Below, in pieces: positions 11,541 through 22,661 of a stretch of DNA of 64,000 bases. Every line of letters starts with the position of its first letter. Positions within the stretch are counted from its first letter, which is position 1. Location: positions 558,001 through 622,000 of the forward strand of contig JAESUZ010000424.1 of the NCBI GenBank assembly GCA_017311185.1, in the 5' to 3' direction. The translations under genes were made by a program, and so were the position numbers. The notes under the pieces are model-generated. The model was given only the letters and a program-made list of their open reading frames with translations. It had not been told where the DNA came from and did no database searches. The DNA is from Proteles cristata cristata. Its lineage: Eukaryota > Chordata > Mammalia > Carnivora > Hyaenidae.

Positions 11541-13601
11541 CCACTTCAGTGTGCAAGAGTCTCCTACTATGTAAGGATTCTTCAGTATACCAATTTAGAG
11601 GTTCTGTGTTCTAATTTTTTACTATATCATTGGAGTAACAGCAAGTTGGGCCATAAGCTATCACAGACTTGGTGAACGATATAGAAACAATAAAATAAGA
11701 GTGGATTAAAAAACAAACAAACAAAGAAGAGAGCATTTATGAGGCCAAGTTCTCTTTATTCCTGTGGTACTTTTATTAATAACCATTTGTATTTTCATGT
11801 TTCATTGGTCCTTTATTTAAAATTCAAGTGAATATTATCTCTCCATGGAATTGAAGGGAAAAAAGGGAGGAGGTAATTTGAGCTGTCCCAAAGCCCAAGA
11901 CATAATGATCACATCTCTGTTTCAGTTTCCCAGGTTCTCCTGCCAGCAGAAGCCTGTTGGAGAAAATAAAGTGTTCCCATTAAATCTTTTTAATTTAGGA
12001 AGGGATTTGGTATATTATCAAAGCCTTCATCAGTGGCTTTTTAAAAAATGGTATATGAGGTTATCCTTTTGCATGTTTTATGAAGTTTAGTTATCTAGTT
12101 TGCATTAAATATGAATTGTGCATGTTCTGTTATTTCACACCAACAACTTGATGGTAGCAGTAATTTTGCCATGTCTCCCCAAGGTCCCTCACTCTGTCCC
12201 TCCCAAACAGTACATAGCTCCCTCTGGATTCCAGGTAAAATTGAGCAGCTCTACAATCTACATGATATGTTTTCCCAAGTCTCATTTTTAGGGAGGCTTT
12301 ATCAGGTGTAATTAGACAGCTGCTATCTCTCGTGACTTGCAGTGTATATTTAAGGAGAGAAACATGAGTCGTCTTCTGTGAAATGAAAAACAATGTCATC
12401 AAAGCTGTCTCTCCAATGCTCTGCTGTCTCTTTACCCCCAGCCTGGAAATGCATTCAAGTTCCTCCCAGGGCTCTGTGGAGAGTTTCTTGGTAAAGATGC
12501 ACAGATTGTGTTGGCTTTGATAGCAGTGTTATCATAGCAAAATGCGTAAAATGAAGCAAAAGATCTATAGAGGAGATATTTGGGCATAAAAAGAGCAGAC
12601 GAGTTTCCTTTGGAATATGAGAGAAGCTGGACCCCAGAAAGACCATGCTAAGTAGATTTCCACTCTATATGCAATTCTGACCTTGAACACTCACCCAGTA
12701 CTTTTAGGATCCTTAAGGAATATAGATGGGTATGCAGGCAAGAGAAGAAATGGTAGGAGAGGGAAAGATGCTCGATGGATTGAACATTTTGACACAGCCA
12801 GGCTCCATGAAACGTGTTGTGTCCCCCCATTCATACTTCAGTGAATCAGTATATTTTTTTTTCTTTCCTTTTCTTTCATGGATGCCCTTGATGTTAACAG
12901 TTTCCATACTCTCCTGGACAACATGTTAAGTGTTAGGTAGGCAAGAGGGAAACTTGCCTGTTCTCTTGCCCATTCTGCTACTGGTGTCTGATGTAGATGG
13001 TTCCCTTCCACAACTTTGCTTTGTTTCTTTTTGTTTGTTTGTTTTTGCTATGATCATATGTCATTTCTACTTGTGAAACAAATGTCAACAAGGCAAATAA
13101 TAGTCCATTCAGTTATTTTCTATTCTTTCAGCAATATGGGGAAAAATACACTCCTAGGAATCTCCAATCTTCCCTGAAGAATGGCTTGGTGATGCCTGAA
13201 TCCCTCTATTGTCCCTATGAAGCTGAACAAATCTCTAGCCAATATTTTAGAAATTAGCTGCAAATTAACTTTCCTTCCCCAGGTCTTTCATCATTTCACT
13301 CAGCCTTGGCTTCCCTCCTCACCAATTTGCCTGATATACTGTTCATCCATAGAACCAGAAAGTGCGAAGAAAGAGCTTTGCAACTATATTCCAGGCCATG
13401 CTTTGATGCTACCCAAGATCCAGATATTCTAGTAGTGAAATTTGCACAAGAAGTGATGAGAGCCTTGGACATCTCTGGCTTAAGTTTGAAGAGTCACAAT
13501 TAAACAAGTAGAAAATGAAGAAAATGTTAAAATGTATAGGGGTAGCAATTTTGGTTGCTTATAATATGCCAGTCATTGTGACAAATTCTCTACATCAACA
13601 G
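11541..13601. other. Single-copy block, nothing recognised
   Basis: About 2 kb without a recognised repeat. Several 60-90-codon frames overlap on both strands (12111-12929), but none has coding-like composition or a homologue I recognise. A pyrimidine tract ending in CAG near 12440 could pass as a splice acceptor, but no open exon with a donor follows it clearly. Confidence 0.45.
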
Positions 13602-14128
13602 TTTTTTTCCAGCTTTACCAAGAAATAATTGACATATAACATTATATAAGCTTAAAGTATATAACATGATGATTTGATATATGTATATATTATGAAATTA
13701 TTGTCACAATAAGGTTAGTTAACATATTTGTCACCTCAAATACTAAACTTGGTTTTGAGTGGTGAGAATTCAAGATTTATTCTTGTAGTAAATTTCAAGT
13801 ACATAATACAGTATTGCTAACTATTGTCACCATGCTGTACATTAGATCTGCAGAACTTACTCATAAGTAATTTTGTAACTGGGAGTTTGTACCCTTAGAT
13901 ACACACCTACTTATTTCCCTGCTGTCCAGTCCCTGGCAATCACCAATCTACTCTCTGCGTCCATGATTTCTGCTTTTTTAGTTTCCACATATAGGTGAGA
14001 TAATACAGTGTTTATCTTTCTCTGTCTGACTCATTTTACTTAGTGTGTTCTCTGGGTCCATCCATGTTGCTGCAAATGACAAGATTTCCTTTTGTATGGC
14101 TGAAAAGGCTTCATATATACCACCTTTT
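13602..14128 (-). mobile_element. L1 3' end, element B (old)
   Basis: Minus-strand 3' UTR and ORF2 tail of an older L1 subfamily. It includes the AATAATTGACATATAACATT segment near the 3' end and the block complementary to the ORF2 C-terminus near 14095-14120. It is 5'-truncated and adjoins a second L1 3' end across a SINE. Confidence 0.8.
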
Positions 14129-14145
14129 TGTTTGTAGCATTTTTA

Positions 14146-14371
14146 TTTTTTTTTAATTTTTTTTAAATGTTTTATTTATTTCTAGGAGAGAGAGACAGAC
14201 AGCGTGAACAGGGGAGGGTCAGAGAGAGAGGGAGTCACAGACTGAAACAGGCTCCAGGCTCCGAGCTGGCAGTTAGCACAGAGCCCGACGCGGGGCTCGA
14301 ACCCACGAACCGCGAGATCATGACCTAAGCGAAAGTCGGACGCTTAACCGACTAAGCCACCCAGGCGCCCC
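14146..14371 (-). mobile_element. Young felid SINE subfamily, copy 1
   Basis: Minus-strand full-length copy of a distinctive young subfamily. Its diagnostics on the plus strand are TTTATTTCTAGGAGAGAGAG, CACAGACTGAAACAGGC, and CGAGATCATGACCTAAGCGA. A perfect 17-base TSD, TGTTTGTAGCATTTTTA, flanks it (14129-14145 and 14372-14388). In sense, the A box (TGGCTTAGTCGG) and B box (GGTTCGAGCCC) of the pol III promoter look intact. Confidence 0.97.
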
Positions 14372-14382
14372 TGTTTGTAGCA

Positions 14383-14950
14383 TTTTTAAATCAAAATATA
14401 ATGGACATACAATATTAGTTTCAGGCATACAATATAGTGATTTGACAATTCTATGCATCACCCCATTCACCATGATAAGTATAGTTATTATTTACCATCA
14501 TACATTATTATTGACTTTATTTCCTATGTTATCCTTTTCATCCCTGTGACTTATTTATTTTATAACTGGAAATTTATATTAATCACCTTCATCTATTTTG
14601 CCCATCCCCCAATTCTCTACCCTTTGGCAACCACCGGTTTGCTCTCTGTATTAATGATTCTCTTTGTGTTTGTGTTTGTTTTGTTTTATAGATTGCACAT
14701 ACAAGTGAAATCATATAGTATTTTGTCTTTCTATAACTTGATTCACTTAGCATTAAAACCTCTAGATCCATCCATGTTGTCATAAACGGCAAGACCTCTT
14801 TTTTTTTTAATAATTCCTGAGTATATTCCATTGTACATGCACCTTCTTTATCCATTCATTTATCAGTGGACATTATGTTGCTTCCAATTCTTAGCTATTT
14901 TAATTATGCTCCAGTAAACATAGCAGTGTAGTATCTTCAAAGTTACATCA
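14383..14950 (-). mobile_element. L1 3' end, element C
   Basis: Minus-strand L1 3' UTR and ORF2 C-terminal part. The plus strand shows the typical ACATACAATATTAGTTTCAG, ATTATTGACTTTATTTCC and CCATCCATGTTGTC blocks. It is 5'-truncated near 14950. It is a different, younger subfamily from element B, which lies next to it in the same orientation. Confidence 0.85.
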
Positions 14951-16870
14951 ACACTTCGTATAACCCCCCAAAATCACTGTCAGAGGACATTTTAGTATGA
15001 AGACATGTGCCAATATTTCACTGTTAGTAACAGTTATTTGCTCTCCAAGATATTAGAAATACGAATTAACCAATTATTTGTTAAACTGTTTTGATTCCAC
15101 CTACTTGCAGTAAGGAATCAATTGTTTTATTTAAGTAGGAATAATATGTGCATTATTGGATTATTGTGAGGATAAAATGAAATGATGTGTGAAAACAGGG
15201 CATGGGAGTGGTAGGCTATAAGACACGTTGAGTAATTGTTAAATTTCCTTTTATTACTAATTAGAGTCTGATATTAGTATATAATGCACAGGTTGAAGAT
15301 TAAAGGTTGGTAACAATTTCTATTATTAATTTAGAAAACATTTACCAAGCATCCTTAAGTAGTCTTGTATGTGAATAAAGAATTAAATTACATATCTACA
15401 AGGAATTTTTGGTTTAGTAGATTAAGTAAGGCATGAAGAAGCATAATGTATTTACTGACATAAAATTTAAGACATGCAAACTAAGTGGGACAGACTGGCC
15501 ATCATTTTTCAAAAGGAGATCTAATTTTTCTAATAAAACTTTCCCCAAAGTTTTGACATAGATAACTTCATTGTTTTGTGATGAAAGGAGCTTTCTGGTC
15601 CTTTGATGGATACAAGTTAATATTTTTTGGAGGAATCTATTTTTTTTTCCCTCACCTCATCGGCTGGACTGCTTGTGTCTGCTGATACTCCCATGTCACT
15701 CACACAACATTCATCTGGGTTGCAGGGAAACCTTGCACACTTTTCCCCAAACTAGACCTAATGGCATGCCCACTGTTTCTCAGTTCTCCATCGGTGCCAC
15801 AGGGAAGATAAGTAAACTTGTAAACACTATTTTATCCCTTCTTCTAAGCCTGGACATGCTGTTTATCCTCTTGAACTGTGCTAGGAGTGCTCCATGTGGG
15901 TGTAGGGAGGCCTATTGTGCAGGTTTCTTCCCAAAGTACCAGATAAGGAGCAAAGCAAGGATTCTTTTCTTCTTGGAATCCTTACCTTCTATCTAATGTA
16001 TATTTCCTTTTTTGGAGCTTTGAATTCTTTTGGTGGAAAGATTAGGCCTCATATTTGATCATCTCCTTTCCTTTTTCTCTTCAACAGAAGCAGACTGAAA
16101 GGGATGGGTTTTCTTTCCCTGTGTGTGACACTTCCTACTCTAGTGGAAGTCTTGTGCAGCAGCTTCCATTATGGAAGGAGTATTTTCTCCATACTGCCAA
16201 AGAAACTGAATGATCTGCCATTCCCAGACATAATTCTTTAACTAGGACTTATAGGAAGACTTGAAGCAAATGATTCTGGGTGATATAAACATTACCAAAC
16301 TACACATAAACGGTAGTCATACAAATGATAATGTAATAAGTTCCATATAAGTGACATAAAGAAGTAAGAGATTTTAGAGAAGGTGAAATAATTTCTGGCA
16401 TGAGAAATCTTAGAACTGGAGGTTTGTTTTTTGTTTTTAATAAAAGAGGTTTGATCTTGATAGGAAAAACAATGTATTAACAAGTGAGGACAATGGAGAT
16501 AATTTCATTAGTAAAAATGGCTAGAGGCCTAGTACAGAGGCATTGTTAATGAGTATTTTTAAAAACATTTCATTATGCTCAAAATGTGATGGTGATATAA
16601 CAATATTTTCTATACATATAAAATGTAGAAAATATGAAAAAAAGGTGAAATTAAAAACTAGATAAGTATGTCCTTGCCTCAGAAATGAAAAGAAATATGA
16701 AGTGATTATAAAGGTTACAGCTGTAAATCTGGTGGGATCTGGTTCACAGAGGCAAGCAGAGGCATCAAAGAGTTCTCCATTTGTGACAAATGAAACTGAA
16801 ATCTTCTACACAAGACAGAGCAGTTGGTGTAGAATTATATTTGCTTAATAAGAAGGTTAAATCTTACTTT
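14951..16870. other. Single-copy block with a weak MIR patch
   Basis: A weak plus-sense MIR resemblance lies at about 15130-15240 (ATTGTGAGGATAAAATGAAAT). The 107-codon plus frame at 15673-15996 has no domain I recognise and no polyadenylation or splice context, so I do not call it. Nothing else stands out. Confidence 0.45.
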
Positions 16871-17024
16871 TCAAAAAATTTTTAGTTGTTTAGGTCTAGT
16901 GTGGTTAACATACAGTGTTATATTCATTTCAGGTATACAATATAGAGATTCAGCAGCTCCATATATTACTGACTGCTCATCAGGAGAAGGGTACTTTTTT
17001 TCTAATTTTTTAAATATTTATTTT

Positions 17025-17233
17025 GGGGGGGTTCTTGGGTGGCTCAATTGGCTTAAGCATCCGACTTCAGCTCAGGTCATGATCTTGCAGTTTGTTGAGT
17101 TCAGCTCCCACATTGGGCTCTGTGCTGACAGCTCAGAGCCTGGAGCCTCCTTCAGATTCTGTGTCTCCCCCGCTCTCTCTGCCCCTCCTATGCTCATGCT
17201 CTGTCTCTCTCTGTCTCTCAATAATAATTTTTT
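17025..17233 (+). mobile_element. Carnivore SINE, plus arm of an inverted SINE pair
   Basis: Plus-strand copy with a GGGGTTCTTGGGTGGCTCAA head, the usual body and an A/T-rich tail at about 17220-17238. It is directly followed by a minus-strand SINE, so the two tails meet. The surrounding L1 sequence (AAGGGTACT before, AAGAGTACT after) brackets the pair, so the second SINE probably inserted at or near the tail of the first. Confidence 0.92.
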
Positions 17234-17466
17234 AAAAAGTTAAATGTTTGTTTATTTTTGAGAGAGATAGAGAGAGAGGGGGAGAGAGAGAGAGAGAGAG
17301 AGAGATAATGTGAGTGGGGGAGGGAAAGAGAGAAGGAAACAATTTGAAGCTCCAGGCTCTAAGCTATCAGCATAGCTTATCAATGTGGGGGTCCAACTCA
17401 TGAACCATGAGATCATGATCTGAGCTGAAATAGGATGCTTAACCAACTGAGCCACCCAGGTGCCCT
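17234..17466 (-). mobile_element. Carnivore SINE, minus arm of an inverted SINE pair
   Basis: Minus-strand copy with an expanded GA run (about 17260-17305) in the body. Its head ends at about 17466, where L1 sequence resumes. Together with the plus copy at 17025 it forms a roughly 200-base inverted repeat with almost no spacer. Confidence 0.92.
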
Positions 17467-17734
17467 ACGATAAGAGTACTCTTAATCCTCATCTATTTCA
17501 CCCATCATCTCCTGTCTGGTAACCCTCTATTCTCTATAGTTATGAGTCTGTTTTTTGGTTGTTTCCTCTTCCTTTGTTCATTTGTTTTGTTCCTTAACTT
17601 CTACATATGAGTGCAATCATATGGTATTTGTCCTTCTCTGACTGGCATATTTTGCTGAGCATAATAATTTCTAGATCCATCCATGTCATTGAGAATGGGA
17701 AGATTTCATTCTTTTTTATGGCTGAGTAACATTC

Positions 17735-17830
17735 CACTGTGTGGTGTATGCGTCTGTGTGTATCTATACCCCCCCACAAATTATATATGCATATACAAAG
17801 CATATATGTATATGTACGTACATACTACAT
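17735..17830. repeat. GT/AT-rich microsatellite expansion inside L1
   Basis: A low-complexity stretch of TG, C-run and TATATG/TACGTA units replaces the short spacer normally found in L1 ORF2 between the segment complementary to the tyrosine-rich C-terminal region and CATCTTCTTTATCC. The same ORF2 site is expanded in another L1 at about 55300-55410. Confidence 0.7.
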
Positions 17831-19261
17831 CTTCTTTATCCATCCATCTACTGATGGACACGGGCTGCTTCTAAAATTTGGCTATTGTAAAATAATGCTG
17901 CAATAAACATGAGTGCATGTATCTTTGAATTAGTGTGTTCATAAGTAGTGTGATTCTTGGATCATAGGGTAGTTGTATTTTTAATTGTCTGAGGAACCTC
18001 CATACTGTTTTCCACAGTGGCTGCACTAGTTTGCATTTTCACCAATAATACATGAGGATTCTTTTTCCTCCACATTCTTCCCAAAAGTTGCTTGAGTTTT
18101 CTATTTTAGCAATTCTGACAGGTGTGAGATGATATCTCATTGTGGTTTTGATTGCATTCCCCTGGTGATAAGTGATGTTGAACATCTCTTCCTATGTCTG
18201 TTTGCCATCTGTACTTCTCCTTTAGAAAAATGTCTGTTCATGTATTTTGCCATTTTTAATTGGATTATTTGTTTTTTGATATTTTAGTTGCATAAATTAT
18301 ATATTTTGGATACTGATCCTTCATTAGATGTGTCATTTGCAAATATCTTCTTCCATTTAGTAGGCTGTCTTTTATTTTTGTTGTTTCCTTTGCTGTGCAG
18401 AAGCATTTTGTTTTGATGTAGCACCAACAGTTTATTTTTGCTGTTGTTTCTCATGCCTCAGGAGACATATCTAGAAAGATGTTTCTATGACCAATGTTAG
18501 AAAAATTACTGCCTTTGCTCTCTTCAAGGATTTTTATGGTTTCAGGTCTCACTTTAGGTCTTTAATCTTTTTTGAGTTTATTTTTGTGTATTGTGGGAGA
18601 AACTTAGCCAGTTTCATTCTTTTGCATGTGCTGGCCAGTTTTTCCAACACCATTTGTTGAAGACACTTTTTTTCCCATTGCATATTCGTGTCTCCTTTTG
18701 AAAATTAATTAACCATATAGTTGTACATTTATTTCCGGGTTTTCTATTCTGTTCCATTGATCAGTCTATCTATTTTCATGCCAGTATCATACTGTTTTGA
18801 TTATTACTGCTTTGTAATTAAGTCTGTAAGTGTGATACTTCTAGTTGTGTTTTTCTTTTTCAAGATTACATTGTCTACTTGGGGTCTTTTGTGATTCCAT
18901 ACAAATTATAGAATTGTTTGTTTTAGTTCTGTGAACAATGCTATTGGTATTTTGATAGGGATTGCATTAATCTACATAATCTGTAGATTGCTTTGAGTGG
19001 TATAGATATTTTAATAATAATATTTGTTCTTTCAGTCCATGATCATGGAATATGTTTCCTTTTCTTTCTGTTGTGTTCATTTTTTTTTTATCAGTGTTTT
19101 ATGGTTTTCAGAGTACAGATCTTTCACCTCTTTTGTTCAATTTATTCCTAAGTATTTTATTATTTTTGGTACAATTATAAATGGGATTTTTTTTCTTAAT
19201 TTCCCTTTCTGCTTCTACATTATTAGTGTATAGAAAGGCAATGGATTTCTGTACAGTGATT

Positions 19262-19455
19262 TTTAAAAATATTTATTTATTTATTTTGAGAGACAGAGCA
19301 TGAGCAGGGGAGAGGCAGCGAGAGGACGAGACAGTATACTAAGCAGGCTCTGAGCTGTCAGCCCAGAGTGGGGCTCAAACCCACAAACTGTGAGACCATG
19401 ACCTGAGGCAAAATCATGAATTGGACGCTTAACCTACTGAGCCACCCAAGTACCC
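19262..19455 (-). mobile_element. Carnivore tRNA-Lys SINE in L1 D
   Basis: Minus-strand copy whose tail appears as TATTTATTTATTTATTTTGA, with a GA-rich body and a head ending near 19455. The TSD is TGTACAGTGATT (19250-19261) and TGTACATTGATT (19456-19467). It inserted into the ORF2 region of L1 element D, and the L1 RT reading frame at 19434 runs out of its head. Confidence 0.93.
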
Positions 19456-19937
19456 TGTACATTGATTCTGCATCCTACAGCCTTAAAGAATTTGTTTAGT
19501 TCTAGGAGATTTTTGCTGGAGTCTTTAGAGTTTTGTATATAGAGAATCATGTCATCTGCAAACAGTAAAATTTTACTTCTTTCTACTAATTTGGATGCTT
19601 TATATCTCTTTTTGTTGTCTGATTGCTGTGGGTAGGACTTCCAGTAGTATGTTGAATAAAAGTGGTGAGAGTGAACATCCTTGTCTTGTTCTGACTTTAT
19701 AGGAAAAGCTCTCAGTTTTTTCCCATTGAGTATAATGTTAGCTGTGGGACTTTTGCATAAGGCTTTTACTATATTGCTGTATGTTCTCTCTAAACCTACC
19801 TTGCTGAAGGTTTTTATCAAGAATGGATGTTGTACTTTGTTGAATGCTTTTTCTCCATCTATTGGAATGATCATGTGATTTTTATCCTTTCTCTTATTGA
19901 TGTGATGTATCATATTGATTTGCAAATATTGAATCAC
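19434..19937 (-). pseudogene. L1 ORF2 reverse-transcriptase remnant
   Basis: A 167-codon open stretch on the minus strand covering part of the L1 reverse transcriptase. The first catalytic aspartate sits in an ID-GEKAF motif at about residue 27 and the FADD catalytic motif at about residues 126-129. Between them the frame matches the family poorly, so small compensating indels are likely. The last six codons come from the adjacent SINE head. It is far shorter than a full ORF2 (about 1275 residues) and cannot encode an active enzyme. Confidence 0.85.
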
Positions 19938-20799
19938 CCTTACATCCTACAAGTAAATCCCACTTGATTTTGGTGAATCATTTTTTAAATGTATTGCTGG
20001 ATTCTGATTGCTAATATTTTGTTGAGGATTTTGCATCTATATTCATCAGACATAATGCTGGCCCCAAGGAATGGATTTGGAAGTTTCCCTTCTATTTTTT
20101 TTTCTGGAGTAGTTTGAGAACAATAGGTATTAACTCTTCTTTAAATGTTTGACAGAATTCACCTGTGAAGCTGTCTGGTCCTGGACTTTTGTTTGTTGGG
20201 ATTTTTGAATTATGGATTCAATTTTATTGCTTGTAACCAGTCTGTTAATACTCTCTATTTCTTCCTACTTCAGTTTTTGTAAGTTATATATTTCTAGGAA
20301 TCTATCCATTTCTTCTATGTTTTCTAAAATTTTGGCATATAATTTTTCATAATATTCTCTTATGGTCATTTGTATTTCTGTGGTGTCAGTTGTTATTTCT
20401 CATCTTTCACTTGTGATTTTGTTTACTCGAGTCCTCTCTGCCTCTGTCTCTTTTTTTTTTATGAGTCTGCTTACAGGCTTATCAATTTTGTTGATCTTTT
20501 TAAAGAACCACCTCCTGGTTTCATTGATCTGTTCTAGTGTTTGTTTATCTTTTTTTTTTAAGTTTCAATATTATTTATTTCTGTTCTAATATTATTTCCT
20601 TCCTTCTGCTAGTTTTGTGTTTTGCATGCTGTTATTTTTATAGATCTTTTAGGTGTAAGATTGGGTTGTTTACCTGAGATTTTATTGCTTCTTCAGGTAG
20701 GCCTGTATAGCTATTAACTTCCCTGTTAGGAAAGCTCTTGGTGCATCCCAAAGATTTTGAATCATTATGTTTTTATTTTCATTTTTCTCCATGTAATTT

Positions 20800-20945
20800 T
20801 TTTAAAGAGAGAGAGAGAATCTTAAACAAGCTCCATGCTCTATGGAGCTAAACATGGGGCTTGATTCCACAACCCTGGGAATGATCACCTGAGTCAAAAT
20901 TAAGAATCAGACACTCAACAAAATGAGCCACCCAGGTACCTATCC
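20800..20945 (-). mobile_element. Diverged, shortened carnivore SINE in L1 D
   Basis: Minus-strand copy of about 146 bases with a short body (GAGAGAGAGAGAATCTTAAAC) and a degraded head. The TSD CCATGTAATTT lies at 20789-20799 and 20946-20956. It is older than the other SINEs in this L1, judging by substitutions in the head. Confidence 0.85.
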
Positions 20946-20984
20946 CCATGTAATTTCTGATTTCCATTTTCATTTATTGTGTCC

Positions 20985-21363
20985 TAATATAATTATTGTG
21001 TATGTGTGTTGGGAACATTTGAGATCTATACTATTAGCAACTTTGATGTATATAATTCAGTATTGTTGATTATAACCACTGTGTATTAGATCTCAAGGTT
21101 TACTCATCCTTTATCTGTAAGTTTATACCCTTTTACAATATCCTCCATTCCCAATTTGTTCACATGACATAACTGGTAACCTTCATTCCATTCTCTGTGT
21201 GTATGAGTTTGGTTTTTTAAGATTAGAATGGCTATCATGAAGAAGACAAGAGATAACATGTTTTGGCAGGGATTTGGAGAAAAGAGAACCCCTGTGAATC
21301 AACTGGAAATTAGTTTATCCAGTATGGGAAACAGTATGGAAGTTTCTCCAAAAATGAAATAAA
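20985..21363 (-). mobile_element. L1 element E with inverted 5' segment
   Basis: The low-coordinate part (20985-21224) is the minus-strand 3' UTR of an old L1 (GAACATTTGAGATCTATACT, TATTGTTGATTATAACCACT). At about 21225 the orientation flips. The segment 21225-21363 is plus-strand ORF2 C-terminal sequence (GGCAGGGATTTGGAGAAAAG). This is the signature of 5' inversion during L1 insertion (twin priming). It is followed by about 140 bases of unrecognised sequence before the RPL28 retrocopy. Confidence 0.75.
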
Positions 21364-21516
21364 CTGTTAGTGAAGTATTGTTGAGCGCACTTTCAGGAGA
21401 CTGGTTCTTTGGGAAGCAGAAAAACATAAGCAAGCCCTCATGACCAAGATCATTAACCTCCTCCTATTCCCAAATCTGCACGATCTCCCATTGAAACATA
21501 GAACAAGACATTGATC

Positions 21517-22036
21517 TTTTTTTTTTTTTTTTTTTTTTTGAGGTGGTTGACACCTTTATTGCTTGGAGATGGAGGACAGGTCAGGAACTCTTGGTAGGGC
21601 AGGCTGCTTCCTCTTTATCATAACAGGCTTCTGGCTCCACAGGATGGCTCTTGGCTCCATGTTTGGCAGTCATGCACAGAGCTGAGCAGACCTCGTCCTT
21701 GCAGATTATGTGCTGATGCTGCTATGGTGGCCCAAGTATTCTTGTTAATGGTTATCTCCACGTAGGAGATGGTAGATTTTCACTGGCTGGATCCACACTT
21801 CCTGACCACCATTACACATTTGCTGGGGCCACCAGCTCCATGCCCACAGTCTTGCAGAGAATCAGCCTATTGTCACAGAAAGAGTTGGGAGCCTTCAGGT
21901 TATTAGGTGTTGTGTTGTGTGTCCACTTGTTCTTCTTGGTCAGGAAGCTGGAGCAGTTCACCACACTACTCATTGCAGGTGGCTGGACCTGGTAGGAGCT
22001 CCTTTCACTGTGGTGGCTAGAGTGGGACAAAGAGCT
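21517..22036 (-). pseudogene. RPL28: Full-length processed pseudogene of ribosomal protein L28
   Basis: Intronless minus-strand retrocopy of the mRNA for the large-subunit ribosomal protein eL28. The 5' UTR (22036-21991) begins with a CTCTTT start typical of ribosomal protein mRNAs. The coding region spans 21990-21581, close to the usual 137 codons. Recognised segments include the NCSSFL and PNNLKA-NSF motifs. A polyadenylation signal (AATAAA, 21560-21555) is followed by a poly(A) tail seen as T at 21517-21539. The TSD ACATTGATC lies at 21508-21516 and 22037-22045. It is dead: the start codon is AGG, a TGA replaces the tryptophan codon at position 7, and frameshifts follow. It lies between L1 elements whose enzymes could have made it. 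Confidence 0.93.
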
Positions 22037-22049
22037 ACATTGATCATCG

Positions 22050-22300
22050 TTATAGATGTTTTAATATCCATTTCTGTTAATTCCATCATCTGTGTCATTT
22101 CTGAATCTGTTTCTATTGACTTTTTTCTCATCATAGAGATGTTTTCTGCTGTTTCATATGTTTACTAATTTTTATTTGAATTCCAAATGTGATTATTAGG
22201 TTATTGAATGCTGGATCATGTAGATTTCTGTAGCTCTTTCTTTATGTGTCTCCTTCTTCTTAAGATATCATCTCAAAATTTTCTATACTCTTAAGTACTT
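22050..22300 (-). mobile_element. Old L1 5'-region fragment
   Basis: The plus strand reads as the complement of an old L1 upstream region (ATCTGTGTCATTTCTGAATC followed by TTCTATTGACTTTTTTCTCA). I see no 3' end belonging to it here. It may be part of the same insertion as the inverted segment beginning at 22662. Confidence 0.5.
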
Positions 22301-22419
22301 AGTATGATCAGGGCTATTTTGCTTTTATTTTAACCATCCTAGTATTAGAATTAGGCACTCATTATTTATTGTTTCTATTTGTATTTCCTTTATTCTTATT
22401 GATATTGATTATGTTGCCC

Positions 22420-22646
22420 TTTTTTTTAAAAAATTTTTTAATGTTTTATTTATTTCTAGGAGAGAGAGAGACAGCATGAGCAGGGGAGGGTCAGAGAGAG
22501 AGGGAGTCAAAGACTCTGAAACAGGCTCCAGGCTCTGAGCTGGCAGTCAGCACAGAGCCCGACGCGGGGCTCGAACCCATGAACCGCGAGATCATGACCT
22601 AAGTGAAAGTCGGACGCTTAACCGACAAAGCACCCAGGTGCCCCAT
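22420..22646 (-). mobile_element. Young felid SINE subfamily, copy 2
   Basis: Minus-strand copy with the same diagnostics as the 14146 copy (TTTATTTCTAGGAGAGAG; GAGCTGGCAGTCAGCACAG). The short TSD ATGTTGCCC lies at 22411-22419 and 22647-22655. It has a few private changes in the head (GACAAAGCACCCAGGTGCCC). Confidence 0.95.
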
Positions 22647-22661
22647 ATGTTGCCCATTTTT

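Larger units (their letters stand above)
16871..20985 (-). mobile_element. L1 element D, 5'-truncated, about 3.5 kb of L1
   Basis: Minus-strand L1 from its 3' end near 16871 through the ORF2 C-terminal region and reverse transcriptase to a truncation near 20985, upstream of the RT domain. Four SINEs interrupt it (17025-17233, 17234-17466, 19262-19455 and 20800-20945). An AT/CA-rich expansion at about 17735-17830 lies inside ORF2. Frames are broken throughout except for the RT remnant at 19434-19937. Confidence 0.9.

Noticed and set aside
12430..12442. Possible splice acceptor (pyrimidine tract plus CAG)
   Set aside because: No sustained open frame with a donor follows; such tracts are common by chance.
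14340..14371. tRNA-Lys-like sequence with A and B boxes
   Set aside because: It is the head of a SINE with TSDs and a SINE body, not a tRNA gene.
14453..14785. 110-codon frame resembling a membrane protein
   Set aside because: Antisense to L1 element C ORF2; the hydrophobicity comes from T-rich complement sequence.
15673..15996. 107-codon plus-strand frame in single-copy DNA
   Set aside because: No recognisable domain, no splice or polyadenylation context, and ordinary composition. Frames of this length are expected by chance in 64 kb on six frames.
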